Program-made: the position numbers and the translations under genes
Notes under the pieces: generated by a model
The model's input: the letters and a program-made list of their open reading frames with translations, nothing else
Told to the model about the DNA's origin: nothing
Databases searched by the model: none
Shown here: positions 23,001-35,800 of the stretch, piece by piece
Layout: the number at the start of each line of letters is the position of its first letter
How positions within the stretch are numbered: the stretch's first letter is position 1
NCBI RefSeq assembly: GCF_018320785.1
Contig: NC_054865.1
Span: 13,365,579 to 13,429,578, forward strand
DNA from: Cheilinus undulatus
Lineage: Eukaryota; Chordata; Actinopteri; Labriformes; Labridae
DNA length: 64,000 nucleotides
Direction of reading: 5' to 3'

Positions 23001-26000
23001 AGCCTTCTGTTCCACAGGACGTCCTGACCAGAGACTGCCCCTCGCTGTCTGTCATCTGGATGTGTGTGCTGGTTCAGAACAAGACAGTTTACTGGGTCAC
23101 TGGTGCACAACTGACAGGCACGCTTTACTTCTTACAGTCAAAAATACAAATTAAACAAACTGTCATACTGAGGAAAAGCTAGATGTTCCAAAGAGGCACT
23201 TTGACTGCATCATGTAAATGCTAATAAAAATTAGCAAAAACATCACTAAATTACTTGAATTTCCTTCAGGATGGATAGAGTATCATTATCTGTCTGACTG
23301 TCTGTATTTTTATTATTTAGAAAAATGTTCTTTACGGATCCATTGCTTTTAATTCTGATTTAGAACTATAAATAATTTCCTTCCTAAATGGACACATAAA
23401 ATCAGCAGAAAATTTTCTGTTGTGTCTATTTTCTATTTTTCCTTCTGGTCCTACTAAAAATTACAGAAGTGCAACACTAAAAGTGTCTGAATAGGTTTTA
23501 TATATGACGCATGTCATCCCTATCAACACTGAACTGTTTAAACTATGCTTTTGAATTATATTCATTTCTTTTCTTCTTTGTTTCAATTGATCCTTTTCAT
23601 TATTTGGCATTATTATTTAATTTCTCTCAATTTATTTATACTTAACATGAACTATTTCACATGTTCTAATTTATTGGGGCAAGAATGAAGCAAGTAAACC
23701 ACTGTCGCACACTACAGCTGTGGTTTTCAATCAGTGTAGCCCTACCTTCATAACCACAAATCCTGACCCTAATTTAAAAAAAAAAAATCCAGCCACTTAA
23801 TTTCTTTTAACACAGAATGAAGTAGTGATAGCACAAGTAGTGATGGTGTAGTTTAGTAGTGATAATGTTGAACTATTTTTATTCTGGATGGCTTCACAAC
23901 CCACTTAAATCCTATTTTCCAGAATGAGAAGCATATTTTATGTATTTCGTGTCATTTCTACATCACACCCTGCTGAGCTTGGAGCCAAAAACCAGACTCA
24001 ACATTTGTACTCCTTTATCTTAAATGGTGAATGGCAACCAGCATTAGTCCTACCACCTCCCTACTTCTCCCTACAAGTTACTGCACAATATAGACTTTTT
24101 GTCGCAAGTTTTCTTATCCAAAAGCAGACATCCCTGACCCACTCTTGGGTCCAGACTCACCAGCTGAGAACCACGACACTACAGCATTCATAGCCTAAGC
24201 TTATTTATCAAATGTCTTTTATTTTGTTATTTAACTGAATTCATATTTTTGTTGTTTTTAACACTGTGACTTTTGTAAATAACTAAAACTTAAAAGCACA
24301 ACTGAAATCATCTTGTTGAATGAATGAGATGTCCAGTCTCTACTTACTTGTTGTACGTGGCTTTAATGTGAATGATAGGTAACTCTTCAAACTTCTTCCC
24401 TGCCCATCTGAGTGAACTCTCCTGACCAGGCAGAGGAGGAACATGGCTGTAGGATTAAACAGAGGTTAATATCTCATTGATCTGCTCTGTATTGAAGTGA
24501 GGTGTTTTTTTATTAAGAAAGCAAAACAGATAAGTTAAAAAGGAAAAAAAAAAATGAATGTTGAATAATACAGGCACACATAAGAGTTTGACAACATTTT
24601 AATACCGTTTGATAACATAAAATGATACAGTGTGTTACTTTAATGAAATAATGTATCATAGAAACATTAAAGCTGTATTAAACTTTATTTAGTTCATCAC
24701 AAAGATGAACTGGAGAGAAATTAACTCATCAAAAATTGCAAACAAACTTTTGCATGCTGTCCAAGTTGGCAACATTTTTAAGGCTCCAGCACAGACTTTT
24801 AAAAATAAAATTCAAGATCTCTAAAGACCTTAGCTGAGAAAAAATAATACCACCTTATTTCACAGCAAATGATCACAATTAAAAGGCATGCAAGATTTTA
24901 TCATCCACACGGCCTTGGCTGAAATTTCTGATGAAATGCTTTGATTTAGAAAGGACATAGAAAAAAAAATAACTTTTTAGGTCATAAATGCCCATATTTG
25001 ATTTTCAGCATCCTACACTGAACTCCAGTGAATTTTAATGAAACAATGTGTGGTGGAAATTCAGTTACAAAGTTATCTCAAAAAAGAATGCATCTTCCTT
25101 GATAAAGCTTTACAGTCATTTCAAGACTGAGTAGTTTAATTTGAAACACAAATTAAGTGAGATAATTATGTTTATTGCTTTACACATGAAAAATTAAGAC
25201 TTTTGAAAGTAACAATTGAATGTAAAAAAATCAAACATTAAATAGTATAAACAGCAGATTCACCAAAATAAAATAAGTTTGTTAATTTTGATTGAATGAT
25301 GATGATGATTGACTAAAGACACATCTTCGTCAAAGTGACATATCCAATGTAAAATCTCTAACAGCTGTTAGAGATACCTAGGTAAAAATAAGACTTTTTA
25401 TGGCCTTAAATTTCAAAGGTCCGATCTAAGATTTTATATGACTCCTCAAAGATCCGCAGGAACTTTGATTTTGGTATCAAACGATTTCCAACTAATTAGT
25501 ACACAGTCAGTTTGACTTGATTTTGGTTTTTGTTGTTTCATATCGTCAAATTTTAACAGTATCGAATCAAGTTAATAGTTCTAGTATCATGCCAACCTTA
25601 TATAAGCATGAGTGTTGAATGTGGGTTTACTAACCTGAAGTCTTTGGATGTTTTCTGTGAGTCTGTGCTTGATGCTGCAGTCTCCTGATGTCTCACTGTG
25701 CTGGTACATAATGCTCTCTGTAGCCCACTGTTTCCACATCTGTGAACACAAGATGACAATAATACCATCTTCATATTCCTCTGTGACTTTCCTGTAGACT
25801 ACATAAAAATATTCTGCTTTTATATTCACCATAAGTGTCATCTGAACATTATGTACAAATACATAGGGGGTGGTATACATCACCATGCAGGATTAGCCGT
25901 TAGCCTTTATGAGTAAAACATGGCCATTAAAAACACTCACAGTGCGCTTCCGTTGGCAGCCAGCTGTCGACACACGCTTCTCACAGAATTTACTAATACA

Positions 26001-26017
26001 CAGTTTAAGTGATACAT
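17424..26017 (-). CDS. mrps11: Mitochondrial small ribosomal subunit protein uS11m, complete, six exons
   Basis: Exons in sense order (minus strand): 26017-25941, 25739-25635, 24446-24348, 23068-22939, 20178-20113, 17531-17424. All junctions are GT-AG and in phase; total 194 residues, the length of human MRPS11. The start ATG (26017-26015) has an in-frame TAA 30 bases upstream. The first about 45 residues have few acidic residues and several Arg ([15 protein letters not shown]), fitting a mitochondrial presequence. The body is uS11: [76 protein letters not shown], and the family C-terminus [14 protein letters not shown]. Known role: a protein of the mitoribosomal small-subunit platform that binds rRNA near the mRNA exit site. 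Divergent from mrpl46 and convergent with pdpr. Confidence 0.97.
17532..20112 (-). other. mrps11 intron 5, with a LINE 3' tail
   Basis: Mostly unique AT-rich sequence. A full palindromic CRE-type TGACGTCA is at 18353-18360. At 19060-19098, plus strand, GGGATAAATAAAGTCATCTG then AATCTGAC resembles the 3' terminus of CR1/L2-type LINEs. No exon seen. Confidence 0.45.
20047..20078. repeat. Poly-A tract, 32 bases (poly-T on the mrps11 sense strand)
   Basis: An uninterrupted run of A on the plus strand, 34 bases from the edge of mrps11 exon 5. Confidence 0.9.
20113..20178 (-). CDS. mrps11: mrps11 exon 5
   Basis: A 66-bp exon. Acceptor CTGAACAG, donor GTGAGT. Encodes [20 protein letters not shown] then RL. 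A long poly-U tract lies just downstream of its donor on the sense strand (see findings). Confidence 0.96.
21444..22315 (+). mobile_element. Tc1/mariner element, right end missing, in mrps11 intron 4
   Basis: Left end, after a TA, begins CACTCACTAGTCACTTCATT and AGGTACGCCTG, a widespread fish Tc1 terminus. [20 protein letters not shown] starts the transposase at 21577 (HTH region to VYRERSQ). After a deletion, NVAWSDES appears, then [16 protein letters not shown] at about 22131-22180, the third catalytic residue region. Stops and frame changes make it a pseudogene. The expected matching right terminus is absent; recognisable sequence stops where a piggyBac-like MITE begins. Opposite in strand to mrps11. 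Confidence 0.87.
22320..22624. mobile_element. piggyBac-like MITE with exact TTAA duplications
   Basis: Flanked by TTAA at 22316-22319 and 22625-22628. Termini CCCATTAAAACCTG and, in reverse, CCCTTTAAAGCCTG differ at 2 of 14 positions. The TTAA site and CCCTTT start are typical of piggyBac-type elements. The interior is 305 bp, AT-rich, with inverted GTATCxxxTGATAC-like subterminal repeats and no coding capacity. Confidence 0.8.
22661..22710. repeat. Perfect 16-bp inverted repeat (hairpin)
   Basis: Arms ACTGTCTAAATTGCAC (22661-22676) and GTGCAATTTAGACAGT (22695-22710) are exact reverse complements with an 18-base loop. A degenerate relative lies at 29385-29440. In mrps11 intron 4. Confidence 0.85.
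22939..23068 (-). CDS. mrps11: mrps11 exon 4
   Basis: Acceptor AACCAG, donor GTGAGT. Encodes [20 protein letters not shown] and [23 protein letters not shown]. Core uS11 sequence. Confidence 0.96.
24348..24446 (-). CDS. mrps11: mrps11 exon 3
   Basis: Acceptor TCCTACAG, donor GTAAGT. Encodes [20 protein letters not shown] and [12 protein letters not shown], the start of the uS11 fold. Confidence 0.96.
25635..25739 (-). CDS. mrps11: mrps11 exon 2
   Basis: Acceptor TTCACAG, donor GTTAGT. Encodes [20 protein letters not shown] and [26 protein letters not shown] aligns with the human ICTGARQLQ region near the presequence cleavage zone. Confidence 0.9.
25941..26017 (-). CDS. mrps11: mrps11 exon 1
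   Basis: ATG at 26017-26015. Encodes [20 protein letters not shown] and ANGSA, the presumed targeting peptide. Donor GTGAGT follows 25941. This N-terminus is the least conserved part, so the start choice is less certain than the rest. Confidence 0.82.
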
Positions 26018-26613
26018 GTTAATTATATATAAAAAATAAAGTATTTAACCACCGAAAGCCATCAGTTTAACACACTACAAACGTGACATTGACAGGTTTC
26101 CAAACCTGGATTAGACCATTATAGATTTTCTTTTTGAGAGGGGTGTCCGCGAAAAAAATACAATACTGTTGCAACTAAGAATTATATTTCCCCTTACCGA
26201 CTTTATTGGAAAACATTGTTTTTGATAAATTTATATACTGAATATTCATGAATCATTAAAATGACTTTTGTAGTTTATACCAGTGCATTTTGTCACTAAG
26301 ACCCCCTATTTTTCTTTCTGTATGGAACGTTCGTTATCCTGCAAGGAATTGTGGGTAGAAGAGAACCAATGCTGCCTTCAGGTTCTTAGTAAAACTTGTA
26401 AATGGGAATACAAATGTAATTTATCTCAGATATCAACACATGTGTAACCCATGTGTTGGAAATAAATACATACGAGTTCACATCGGACACTGTCAATGTT
26501 TTTAATCAAAAAACTAGTGTCAGATCATAAAAAACCACACCTACAGCCTTTTTTTGTGAGTGATACCGAAGTGACTGATATATATCAGACGGCAGTGAAT
26601 GCAGCAGAAGAAG
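26018..26613. promoter_or_regulatory. Probable shared bidirectional promoter of mrps11 and mrpl46
   Basis: 596 bp separate the two start codons, which face away from each other, so both 5' UTRs and promoters must lie here unless upstream non-coding exons exist. No TATA arrangement stands out. GCAAGGAATTGTGGGTA at 26341-26357 resembles part of the ZNF143/SBS element (reverse of CTACAATTCC), common at housekeeping and mitochondrial-protein promoters. Pairing lets the two mitoribosomal proteins be co-expressed; that is inference. Confidence 0.6.
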
Positions 26614-26874
26614 ATGGCTGCGCCCTGTAAAAGGATGGCGAGTCGGTGTGTCTTACAGTTTCTGTCCGGTTTTAGTAGGACAGCGGTGGGAAACGCTGGG
26701 GTTCGTCTATTTTCTAGCACTTCTGCCTGTCGGGTGGCTCTGCAGGCTAAAGCTGTGCCGGGAAACGTGACTTCTCCGTGGACTCTGATGGCGGCGGTGT
26801 GTCTGCAGAGACTCCCGGTCATCACAGCGGACTACAGCCCGATAGAGCAGCAGTTCAAAGAGCTCATGGATCAG
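26614..26874 (+). CDS. mrpl46: mrpl46 exon 1
   Basis: Encodes 87 residues, [20 protein letters not shown] through QQFKELMDQ; donor gtgagg at 26875. Contains the presequence and the start of the mature protein. Confidence 0.95.
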
Positions 26875-29800
26875 GTGAGGTTCAGTGGTTTTACACATGT
26901 AGAGATTTGTTCACCATGCACAAGGTATGAGGTACAATACTGAAACACTACTGCTATATAGAAATGGCAAATAACACGATAAGTCTTTGGGTCACTTCAC
27001 AATGTCTAACACAATGTCAAGGGTGTGATACATAAATGAAACACTGCATTTAAAACATCCCCTAACGATTTAGGAAACCCATTTAATTTCATTTTATTAT
27101 ACAAATCTGTAAATAATTAGGCAATTCAGAATGGTGTTTTTCAGGGTTAGGGATGTAGCATACCTCACAATAAAATAAAAAACTTTACAAATATATTTGG
27201 ATCTGTTTGACAAAAATATGAGTTGCAATACTCTTTCAGTGAGCAGAGCATGCAATCTTTAATCCAGTTGTTACAACCAAGGTTATTATAGCAAACTAAA
27301 ATTAACAAAATAACTAAAACTCAAAAATCATCCAAGTATACTGAAACTAAAATAAAAAAAGATAAGTAATTGGAAGTGTTATGTGTGCTTTCAAACCCAG
27401 CCAAAAGATTAAATTAGGCTCTAAATCTCCTAGCTTCTAGTCTTTGACAGCAGCAGACTGGCTGACATCAACACCCAAGCCGGGAGAGTGTAAAAATGGC
27501 TAATATAATTGAGGAAGACTTCACACAATTGTAATTTTACCATTTGACTTTTATTCAAACATCAAATTTGAATAACTAAAATGAAGAGTAAAGAGTAGCC
27601 TATTAGAATATATTTTTAAAATTGTTTGATACTTCTTCTGGGTCTTGCCCTGATAAATATCTTGTATCACTTGCAAAACAATGACCAACATTAAAACAAA
27701 TAAAAGCTAAACCAAAATGAAGGGTTTTTTTATTTTTTTATTTTTTAAATTTTTTTGCAAAATTAAAACTAAACTAAATTAACAAACCGGCATTAAAAAC
27801 TAAGTAAAACTAAGCTGAAATTGAAAATAAAAGTGAAAATGAAATGAAATAAAAACAAATGAAAAATCCCAACCTAGTATAATTCTAACTTTTCTAAAGC
27901 GCCAGTGAAAATTCAGGATGACACACAGTTTATTATTCAGTATCTTTAATAGCTTACTGCACTTGCACTTACTACAGCTGACATGGAGGCTGAATGATAA
28001 TACACCATTATTTTGCTGCTTTACTGGGAGTCTTATGGTAAAAAAAAGAGTTGCGGTCCTTTTGGTAACCTTAGTTTTGGACAAAAACAGTATTTGCTTA
28101 ATAATACAAAGAAATATGAGATACACAAGAGTCACATTTTAATGCCACCTTCATAACAAAAATAATGATAGTTAAAATAACATTGAAGTTATTTGTGTAG
28201 CAGGCTTTATAGCAAGGTTTAAAAATGTGCTATGTTACTAATGCAATACAGAAACAACAAAAAAATCCATCAACAGAAAACTTCCAAAACAAAAGAGAAA
28301 AACACAAACAACAAAAGAGCATTAAAACATGATCAGTAATTAACAACCTGTTTTTGCCCCTATTTATAACCAGTGCTTCTCAATACACTTTACAAAGAGG
28401 GCAGTTCTGGATCATACTCTGGTTTATATTATTTTTAAAGACCAAACATGAATCCAGCATGAACTCAGCACCAAGCAACATTTAGCAAAGTTACAGTGCA
28501 AGGAAAAAAAAACTCTTTAAAAGGGAAAAAAACCTCTTTAAAAGGGAAAAACACCTCGAGCAAAACCAGACTCCTGTTGAACAGCCATCTGCTGAAGCTG
28601 TGTTGGGGTTGTAAGGGGATAGCGGGAGATGCAGAAAGAGAGAAAAAGGAAGATGCAAAAAAGGATAGGGAGATGCCTAAGTCTAATGGAATCCAGAAAC
28701 AAAAGACCGCAAACAACACAAGAAACCAACAGCAAAGCTAGCAGGAAGTTAATATGAAAGTAAAGCCAAACTGACACCATGGGAATCAGGGATGCAAGAG
28801 TGTAAAACCAGCAACCAGCAAAACATAAATAAATAGATAAATAAAATAAAATCCTGTCTAGTGCAGAAATGTATGCAAATGATTCCAGTTCTCAAAAAAA
28901 AAAAAAACCTACTGTGACTTCTTTGCAGATGGAATTTGAGAAAAGTATGCTGTCAGACCACGAGCTGCGTCTGCTGGAGGATGCAGAGAGATTGAGTCGG
29001 AGGCAGGCGGAGGACTACGACTCAGATGAAGAGGACAGCCATAAAGAACAGGACATCATGATGACTCAGGACCTGGAGGACTCCTGGGAGCAGAGGCTGA
29101 AAGACTTTCAGCCAGCAGAGAGGGTCAACGGTCAGTTTTTGGACATGGACGATATGTTTGACCTATGGGGAAACAAGTTAAACAGAATATACAGTCTGTG
29201 GCATTATATTTAACCAGAACAATCACAATACCAGGTTTTTAGACTCTGATAGAATTCTAGTGAAAACCAAACACTGTTGATACCTGTTTCAGTGCCATGA
29301 CTACAAGTGTAGAGGTCTTCAGCACACAGAATTAGGAATTTCTTGTTTAATCAGTAAGAATTGCAGTCGAACTCCTGCATGCAGTCTAAATGCACAAAAA
29401 CCAGGGCAATGTTGGTGTATTTGTGCAGTTTACATTAACTTGATCTATTTTTTCCTGTTATAATCTTGTTCTTATAAAAATAGAAGTTTTTTTTCTTAAT
29501 CTTTGGTCCTTAAATGCAGTTGTAGATTAAAATTACAGAGATGGTATTGTTTTAAAGCATTGTTGTTTTGAAACAGCACTGTCTCTCTTTAACTTAGTTA
29601 AAAATATTTCTGAATATCTCAAGCTTTTTTTAAACTTTGCTACTTTCATACATTTATGATAATCAAAATATTGTTTACTTCATTTCAAACAGAGTTTTAT
29701 CAAAAAGGATCAACATGTGTGACTACTTTAAACTAAGCCTGAACATGTTTTACTCATAGAAACAGTGGTCGGCCATTATTCTTGCTCCAGCCTTTCATCA

Positions 29801-32800
29801 AGTGAAACATATGGGAAAGAAAATGAGATTAATCTAAAGGCCTCTCATCCATCAGAGATCAAACTAAATTGGAGGAGAGAGGCTTGTATTAGTACAGAAT
29901 TCTAATATTATTTTGACATTTAGGAAATCCATTCGCTCTGGCATTTCCAATTTGCATTTTATTCCCAGTGACATTTCCAGAGTTAGTGCAGATTTTGCTC
30001 CACAGAGAGGTTTTGAAGCTGCTGATGGTCCTGTCTCTCGTTCAGCTGATGCAGATAAGGACCTGACCTCGTTGGAGCGCTGCCTGGCCGACTCACTGCT
30101 CCTCCTGGCCGAGCAGCAGGTCGGGGGTGAGAAGATGTGGCTGCTGCCTCAGACTCAGTGGCAGAAAGGAGAAACGCTGCGACAGACAGCCGAGAGAGCC
30201 CTTGCTTCACTGCCAGGTAAAAGCCACAGGAGATTTTATAGGCTGGTACAAGTGATGAGTAAGAGAAGCTGCTTATGTCCCTGGTTGAAAATGCAAAATA
30301 TTTAAGCATTTATCATCAAATTCTCTTCAACCACAAGGCACTGACACTTGGTTTTTAAGCCTTTAATGCAGTTACATAAAGCACAGAGACACAGCATAAA
30401 CTTAAAATATCATCAAGTTTGTCAGATAGTTCCTTTACTAAAGGAATAACTTACTAAGATCAGCTGTTTGATGTCTTCATGTTCATAGTTTATGTGACCA
30501 TCCTATCCTCTTTCATTCTCTTAAAGCTACTTGCATACTGTAGAACACGTAAAAGTCAGATTAGAGGTTGCACTACACATTTTTGCTGCCTGTCAAGGGT
30601 CATAAAAATTCCATCATCCCATTTTAAGATCTGTCATTTAAATTTTCTCTTTAATATTTTTAATGTAATATAATGACATATGACTTTACTTGTAGTGTTC
30701 AATTTATGAAGCACTCGTTTTCCAGCTAATATTTTCTAAAAAGAACAGTCTTTGGGATTAGTCATTTTTTTAATAGCATGGAGAGAAAAGATGAAGACTG
30801 TAGTTAACTATTCATGTCATTTTTTTATGCATTGACAGCAGAGCACAATCGCTGTTTGAATGGTGCCATTCAGGATATCAATTACTGTTTTAAGAATATT
30901 TTTTAATATCAAAATGTTTTAGTTTAAAGACCGTTCCCAAAATACAAGTCTTTAAAAGACTGCATTGTGGAGCCCTGCTTATTTTTCATGTGATACTCAG
31001 GTTTTCTGATCACTGCTGTATGCTTATGAAATTTCCACACCTGCACAACTTCAGTTTTATTTTATTTTTATTTTAGTTTTAGTGTTAGTGTTAGTTTTTT
31101 TTTTTTTTTTTGGGAATATGGGACACTTGTCAAGGGTCAGATCCAAAGAAGCTCTTCATTTTATTTATTCAAATTTTATGTTTGTATCCAACTCAGGACC
31201 TAAAATGTACCAATGTGTGAAGTCTTCTGTAATCAAATCGGGCCACTTTAATGTCAGACAGTGTGCTGCTGCCAAAAACTAAAACTAAGGAGGTTTTGTC
31301 TCTGATTTTGTATTCTAGTTAGTTTTGTCAGCACAGAATTTAGTTTTAGTTAGTTTTTGTTTTTCTCATAAAGCTCAGTTTTTTATTTAGTTTCTGTTAA
31401 CTAAAAGGATTTTTACCTTTTCGTTTTAGTTAATTAGTTTTAGTTAACTATAATAACCTTGATCACCGCACATACATCCCAGCATGGGACGCTGAGCCAT
31501 TACGCAGTTATTTTAGGAAAAAAACCCTCTCCATGCAGTAAAGATTAGTCTACTGTCTGTGAGAACTGATGAAAGTGTTCTGCAGTTTTTATGACGCCAA
31601 AACTTTCCAGGGATCAGGAAACAATTTCACCTCTGTATGACTTCAAAATAAATAATGTGTAAATGAGGTCTGTAAATATTACTTTCACTAAGCCATAACT
31701 TAGAGTTAAATTGGTCTGAGACTCCCAGCTGCTTTTTCCTATCCATGTGTGGCACTGTTACGCACAACAAAGATGTGGTTGTTTTCTTAGGGTGTCTGTA
31801 ATTCAGAGAGGAAACTTAATCAGGACGATTCTTAAGAGAATATATAAAAATTGACTTTGATTAGACCATCTGTTTTTCTGGATATTTTACACGGATTGTC
31901 AGAATCCGTGTGGGAAACAGGCGGATTGGACACACCTATTGAGGGGTGGGTGACCAGGAGAGGGCAGTAATGGTCAAAAAACCAGCAGGAGCAGGATTAA
32001 GAAAAGTGTCCCATGCAGGGTTCAAGCTATAATAATGAAACAAGAAAGGAAAAGTCAACGAGATGATCTCATCCTCCTCCACCAGGTGCAATGGCTCGGT
32101 CTGCAAGCATGTGTGATCCACCTGAAAGGTCGGACTGATTTAACTCTTATGATAGGTAATAATAGTGATGAAAAGGCAATATAAAGGGCTTTACTTAGGT
32201 TAATCATCATTTATTAACTCCTTTAGTAGCTCTGTGACACGGTAAGACACCTCAAACAGCTGCTCAGCAAGCTTTCTACACAGAGACCGACACACCTTCA
32301 CTAATCTACGGTGCTGAACTCACTGATAGAACCACAGGCTATGAGATTTTTTTAAATGGATTTAATAATCCTTGAGGCAATGTGTGCCAAATAGAAGAGG
32401 TCTGTGCTGTAATGCAGGGGTCATCCACTTTATCCCAGTTGGTTATAATGACAGGCAGCCTTCAAAATTTTCCATCATCCTTCCAAGAAATCTGTCAGTG
32501 ACGGGGAGTTTTCAGTTATGTGACCTCTGAGTCAGATGGGAGGCAGGAAGCAAAAGCTCCGGTTGAGAATGGAGGAAAGTGAGAAAGCTAAAGCTCTAGA
32601 TGGACCTGAAAGCAGCTGGTATCATCAGACAGTTTCTAGTTCCAGTGTGTGAGATCCTTACAGTCTGGGGAAAATGGATTTTCTTCACAGGTTAAACAAT
32701 TCACCTGGAGTGGAGGTGATCGATATCACAAATTACTTAGTCCTGCTGACCTCCTACAACACAGTAAGTCAGATGAATTTGTACAATAGTCTTAAGGCTG

Positions 32801-35800
32801 ACGAGTATTTCATGTGTGCCTGGGTCAATGACCTCAGATCGAAGGCACTGAACAACTGCTGTCCTGATTTTTTTTCTTTAGAATTTAAACAGATATACAG
32901 AGTTAACTGGCATAACGATTATAGACTCACCTTTCATGAAGCGGTCACATTGTCTGACCTCCCTCCACCAGACTAGACAGAGGTTTTTAATGCATTTCTG
33001 CCACAATTGCTCCATGATTTTTAAAATTACTCACTATTATCTGTCTCTATTTTAAGGATTTGAAAAGGGCTCTTGTTTTTCCTTTGATTTGTCCAGTTAG
33101 CACAGCTGTAAACATCGTAAAACTCATACATTTTGAAAGCACGTCTCTTTGCAGAAATCCCTTCCCACCACCATCTGGAGCCCTCTGGGTGACGCAGTGC
33201 CGTCTGAAAACAACCTATTCTTGTTAAAATCAAACAATTTTGATTCCTGCTTTGATACCAAATCACAACAAGTGAACTCCTGAGCACCAGAAATTGGGTG
33301 ATTTTCCTTTTTATATTTCCAACTTGCACTCAGTGCTGTTTCAGAAAAAGTCCCTGGGCACATTCAAATATTTGACAAAGCATTAAGAGTAATAAAAGGC
33401 ATAATGAATAGAGTTTCTCTTTCAAAGTAATGTGTTCACCTAAATTTTGTCTCTGACTTCTCATTTACAACCCAAAAGAACTCTGTGGTGATGGCTGTAC
33501 CTGCAGAGAGGGTGTTCTGTGGCTGTATTTTCTAAAAAATTCTCACAGTTTTGTCATTTTATGGTCATTATTTTGCAGCTATGTGAAGAATGCTTCTATC
33601 AGTCCACCAGTCAGGGTAAACTGAAATCTAAAAAGGACATGGTGACTTAGATGTCTCGCTGTTTTATGTTCTGTTGGCTAAAAACTCCTACATATTTTTG
33701 TGTTGTTTTAACATCAAATAAAGATCCAGCTCCTTCTAGCAGGTTTGTGCAGAGGTGAGGACATGTTCCTGAGTTAAGGCGTAACCACTGTGAAATGATC
33801 TGAAAAGAACCTTTTAGCTCTGCTTCATGGCTTTTGTTTTCATTAGAGCCACTTGCTCTCTTCTATTCTTTTCCCTCGACCCCGACTGCTCCCTTATTTC
33901 ACCCAGGGTGGCCTTTGGTTGGAAATATGACTGTAGATTTTTTTTTTTTTTTCAAAAACTTAACACTCTTCTGTTTTAACAAAATACAAAAATAACTGTA
34001 TCATTTTAAAACACATTGTTGATAAGCATAGAACAACCTTGTTTAATACAGTTATTTTTTGTCCAACGGAAAATAAGAACCCAAAGCAAGACCAGTGGTG
34101 TCAGTCTCTTCTGAATCTCCTCGGTATGGCTGTCATAAAATCAGAATTTAACTCTGGTACAACACCAGTTAAATATTATAAATAAATATTAATATGGTAA
34201 AATCTGGTGTATAAGACTCACTTTTGATACCTTTAGTTTCATCTAAAAAGTATGCTGTGTCCCATATAAAGGCGTCTATATTCTGATATTCCATTAGAAA
34301 TTGCTGAGATGTAGGTGCATCTGCTTCCGTCACACACTGCATGAGAACTTGCATGAAAGGTCAGGTGAGAGTCCTGCATTTAAAGAAAATAAACGTGTTG
34401 ACCCTGAGTTTAACTGAAACTCTCCTCAGTTAAAGCTAATAAGTGACCGGTGGAGGGCAGGATGACAGATGAGCGCTGTAAGGCTAGTCACACAATACAT
34501 GATTTTAAGCCCAACTTTAGGCCAAATTTGCCTCCTCTGATGGTCGGGGTCAAGCCACGATTTCACTTGTATTCTTTTCCTTGTTTTTTTTACTCTTCTG
34601 CAGCCGTTACAAACACACCAGGATAGCAAGCAGAGGATTTCCATTTTCCTCAGTCTTTTCCCTTTACTTCTTTTTTAAAAGATTTGTTTTAGGGCTTTTG
34701 CCCTTTATTTAGAGAGGACAGTTAAAGAAAGACAGAAATTAGAGTGGTAGAGTTGGGGAAAGACATGCACCAAGCTGTGTCGGGACCAGGAGTTGTTCCA
34801 GAGACTAGTGCATTGAGGACTTTAACCTCTGAATGAGGCCTTGTCAACACGGAGATGAAAACATTATATTTCTGTTTCGTTTTGAAGAAGTTTTCTGTAA
34901 ATATGAGGTTGTTTCAGGAAATGTCTGCATAAGCATGTAAGCACTCAAAACGGCTTAAAACGCTGTAGTGTATATGCCAAGCCTGTAAGTGCCGCTGTTA
35001 TGCTGCCACAGAAATGCACCAAAAGAGAGAAGAAGATTACAGAAAACTGCCACAAACTTTCTCCTAGTTGCCCTTCTGGTTGTTCTCCCCATTGGCTTTT
35101 AGGAGATATGGTGTATGCTGTTCGCTGTGGTGATAAAGGAGCATCAGATGTTGCTGTAAAAGCCCTAATAAGCTCAATAGCTTCTGCAGCATGAACACAA
35201 CTGTAATCCGTCTATTTTTTTTTTGGTTTGATATGCGCATGCGGCATAAGTGTGCTACGCTATGTGTGACGTAATCTTTTCAAGAAAGATGAGGTTGGCT
35301 GTCCACATGGGGACAAAACAGTAAGCGTTTACAGATTTGTTCACTCTGGGACCCAATTTCAAAAAGTATCATTTCCGGCCTCCCAAAACGCCATTTCTGT
35401 GCAGATGAAACGCCTATACGACTAAAAACTTTTGCGTATACCTGAATTTGTCTCCATGTGTACGGGGCCTAAGGACGCCTGCTCTGCCAACTGAGCCAAA
35501 CTGGTTTCCATCTTCTATGTTTATTTTGATTGATTTGGTGATATAATGAATACATCTGAGCCCTCTGATATGATATTAAACAGAGAGGACTTCACTGAGC
35601 TGGAAGTCAGCTGTTCGCCAGTGAATTACTCAAGAATGAAAACAATCAAGAATGGTCAGATACACACAGAAAGGAAATAACAATGTTTTTGTGACATATA
35701 GATTGAATACTCACATTAAGAGGAATTATGAAAGGGAAAAAGTGTATAGAAAGCTGTTTTAATTTGACTGTTTTCAATATTATTGTAACTCCTTGTTCTC

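Noticed and set aside
26599..26613. Upstream in-frame ATG of mrpl46 adding MQQKK
   Set aside because: The human protein starts MAAP, matching the ATG at 26614. The upstream ATG stays possible but is not preferred.
27800..28135. 111-codon minus-strand frame rich in Phe and Leu
   Set aside because: It overlaps the AT-rich dispersed repeat; the [14 protein letters not shown] composition is a low-complexity product, not a membrane protein.
28496..28741. 81-codon Lys-rich plus-strand frame
   Set aside because: It arises from a short tandem repeat and A-rich DNA inside mrpl46 intron 1.
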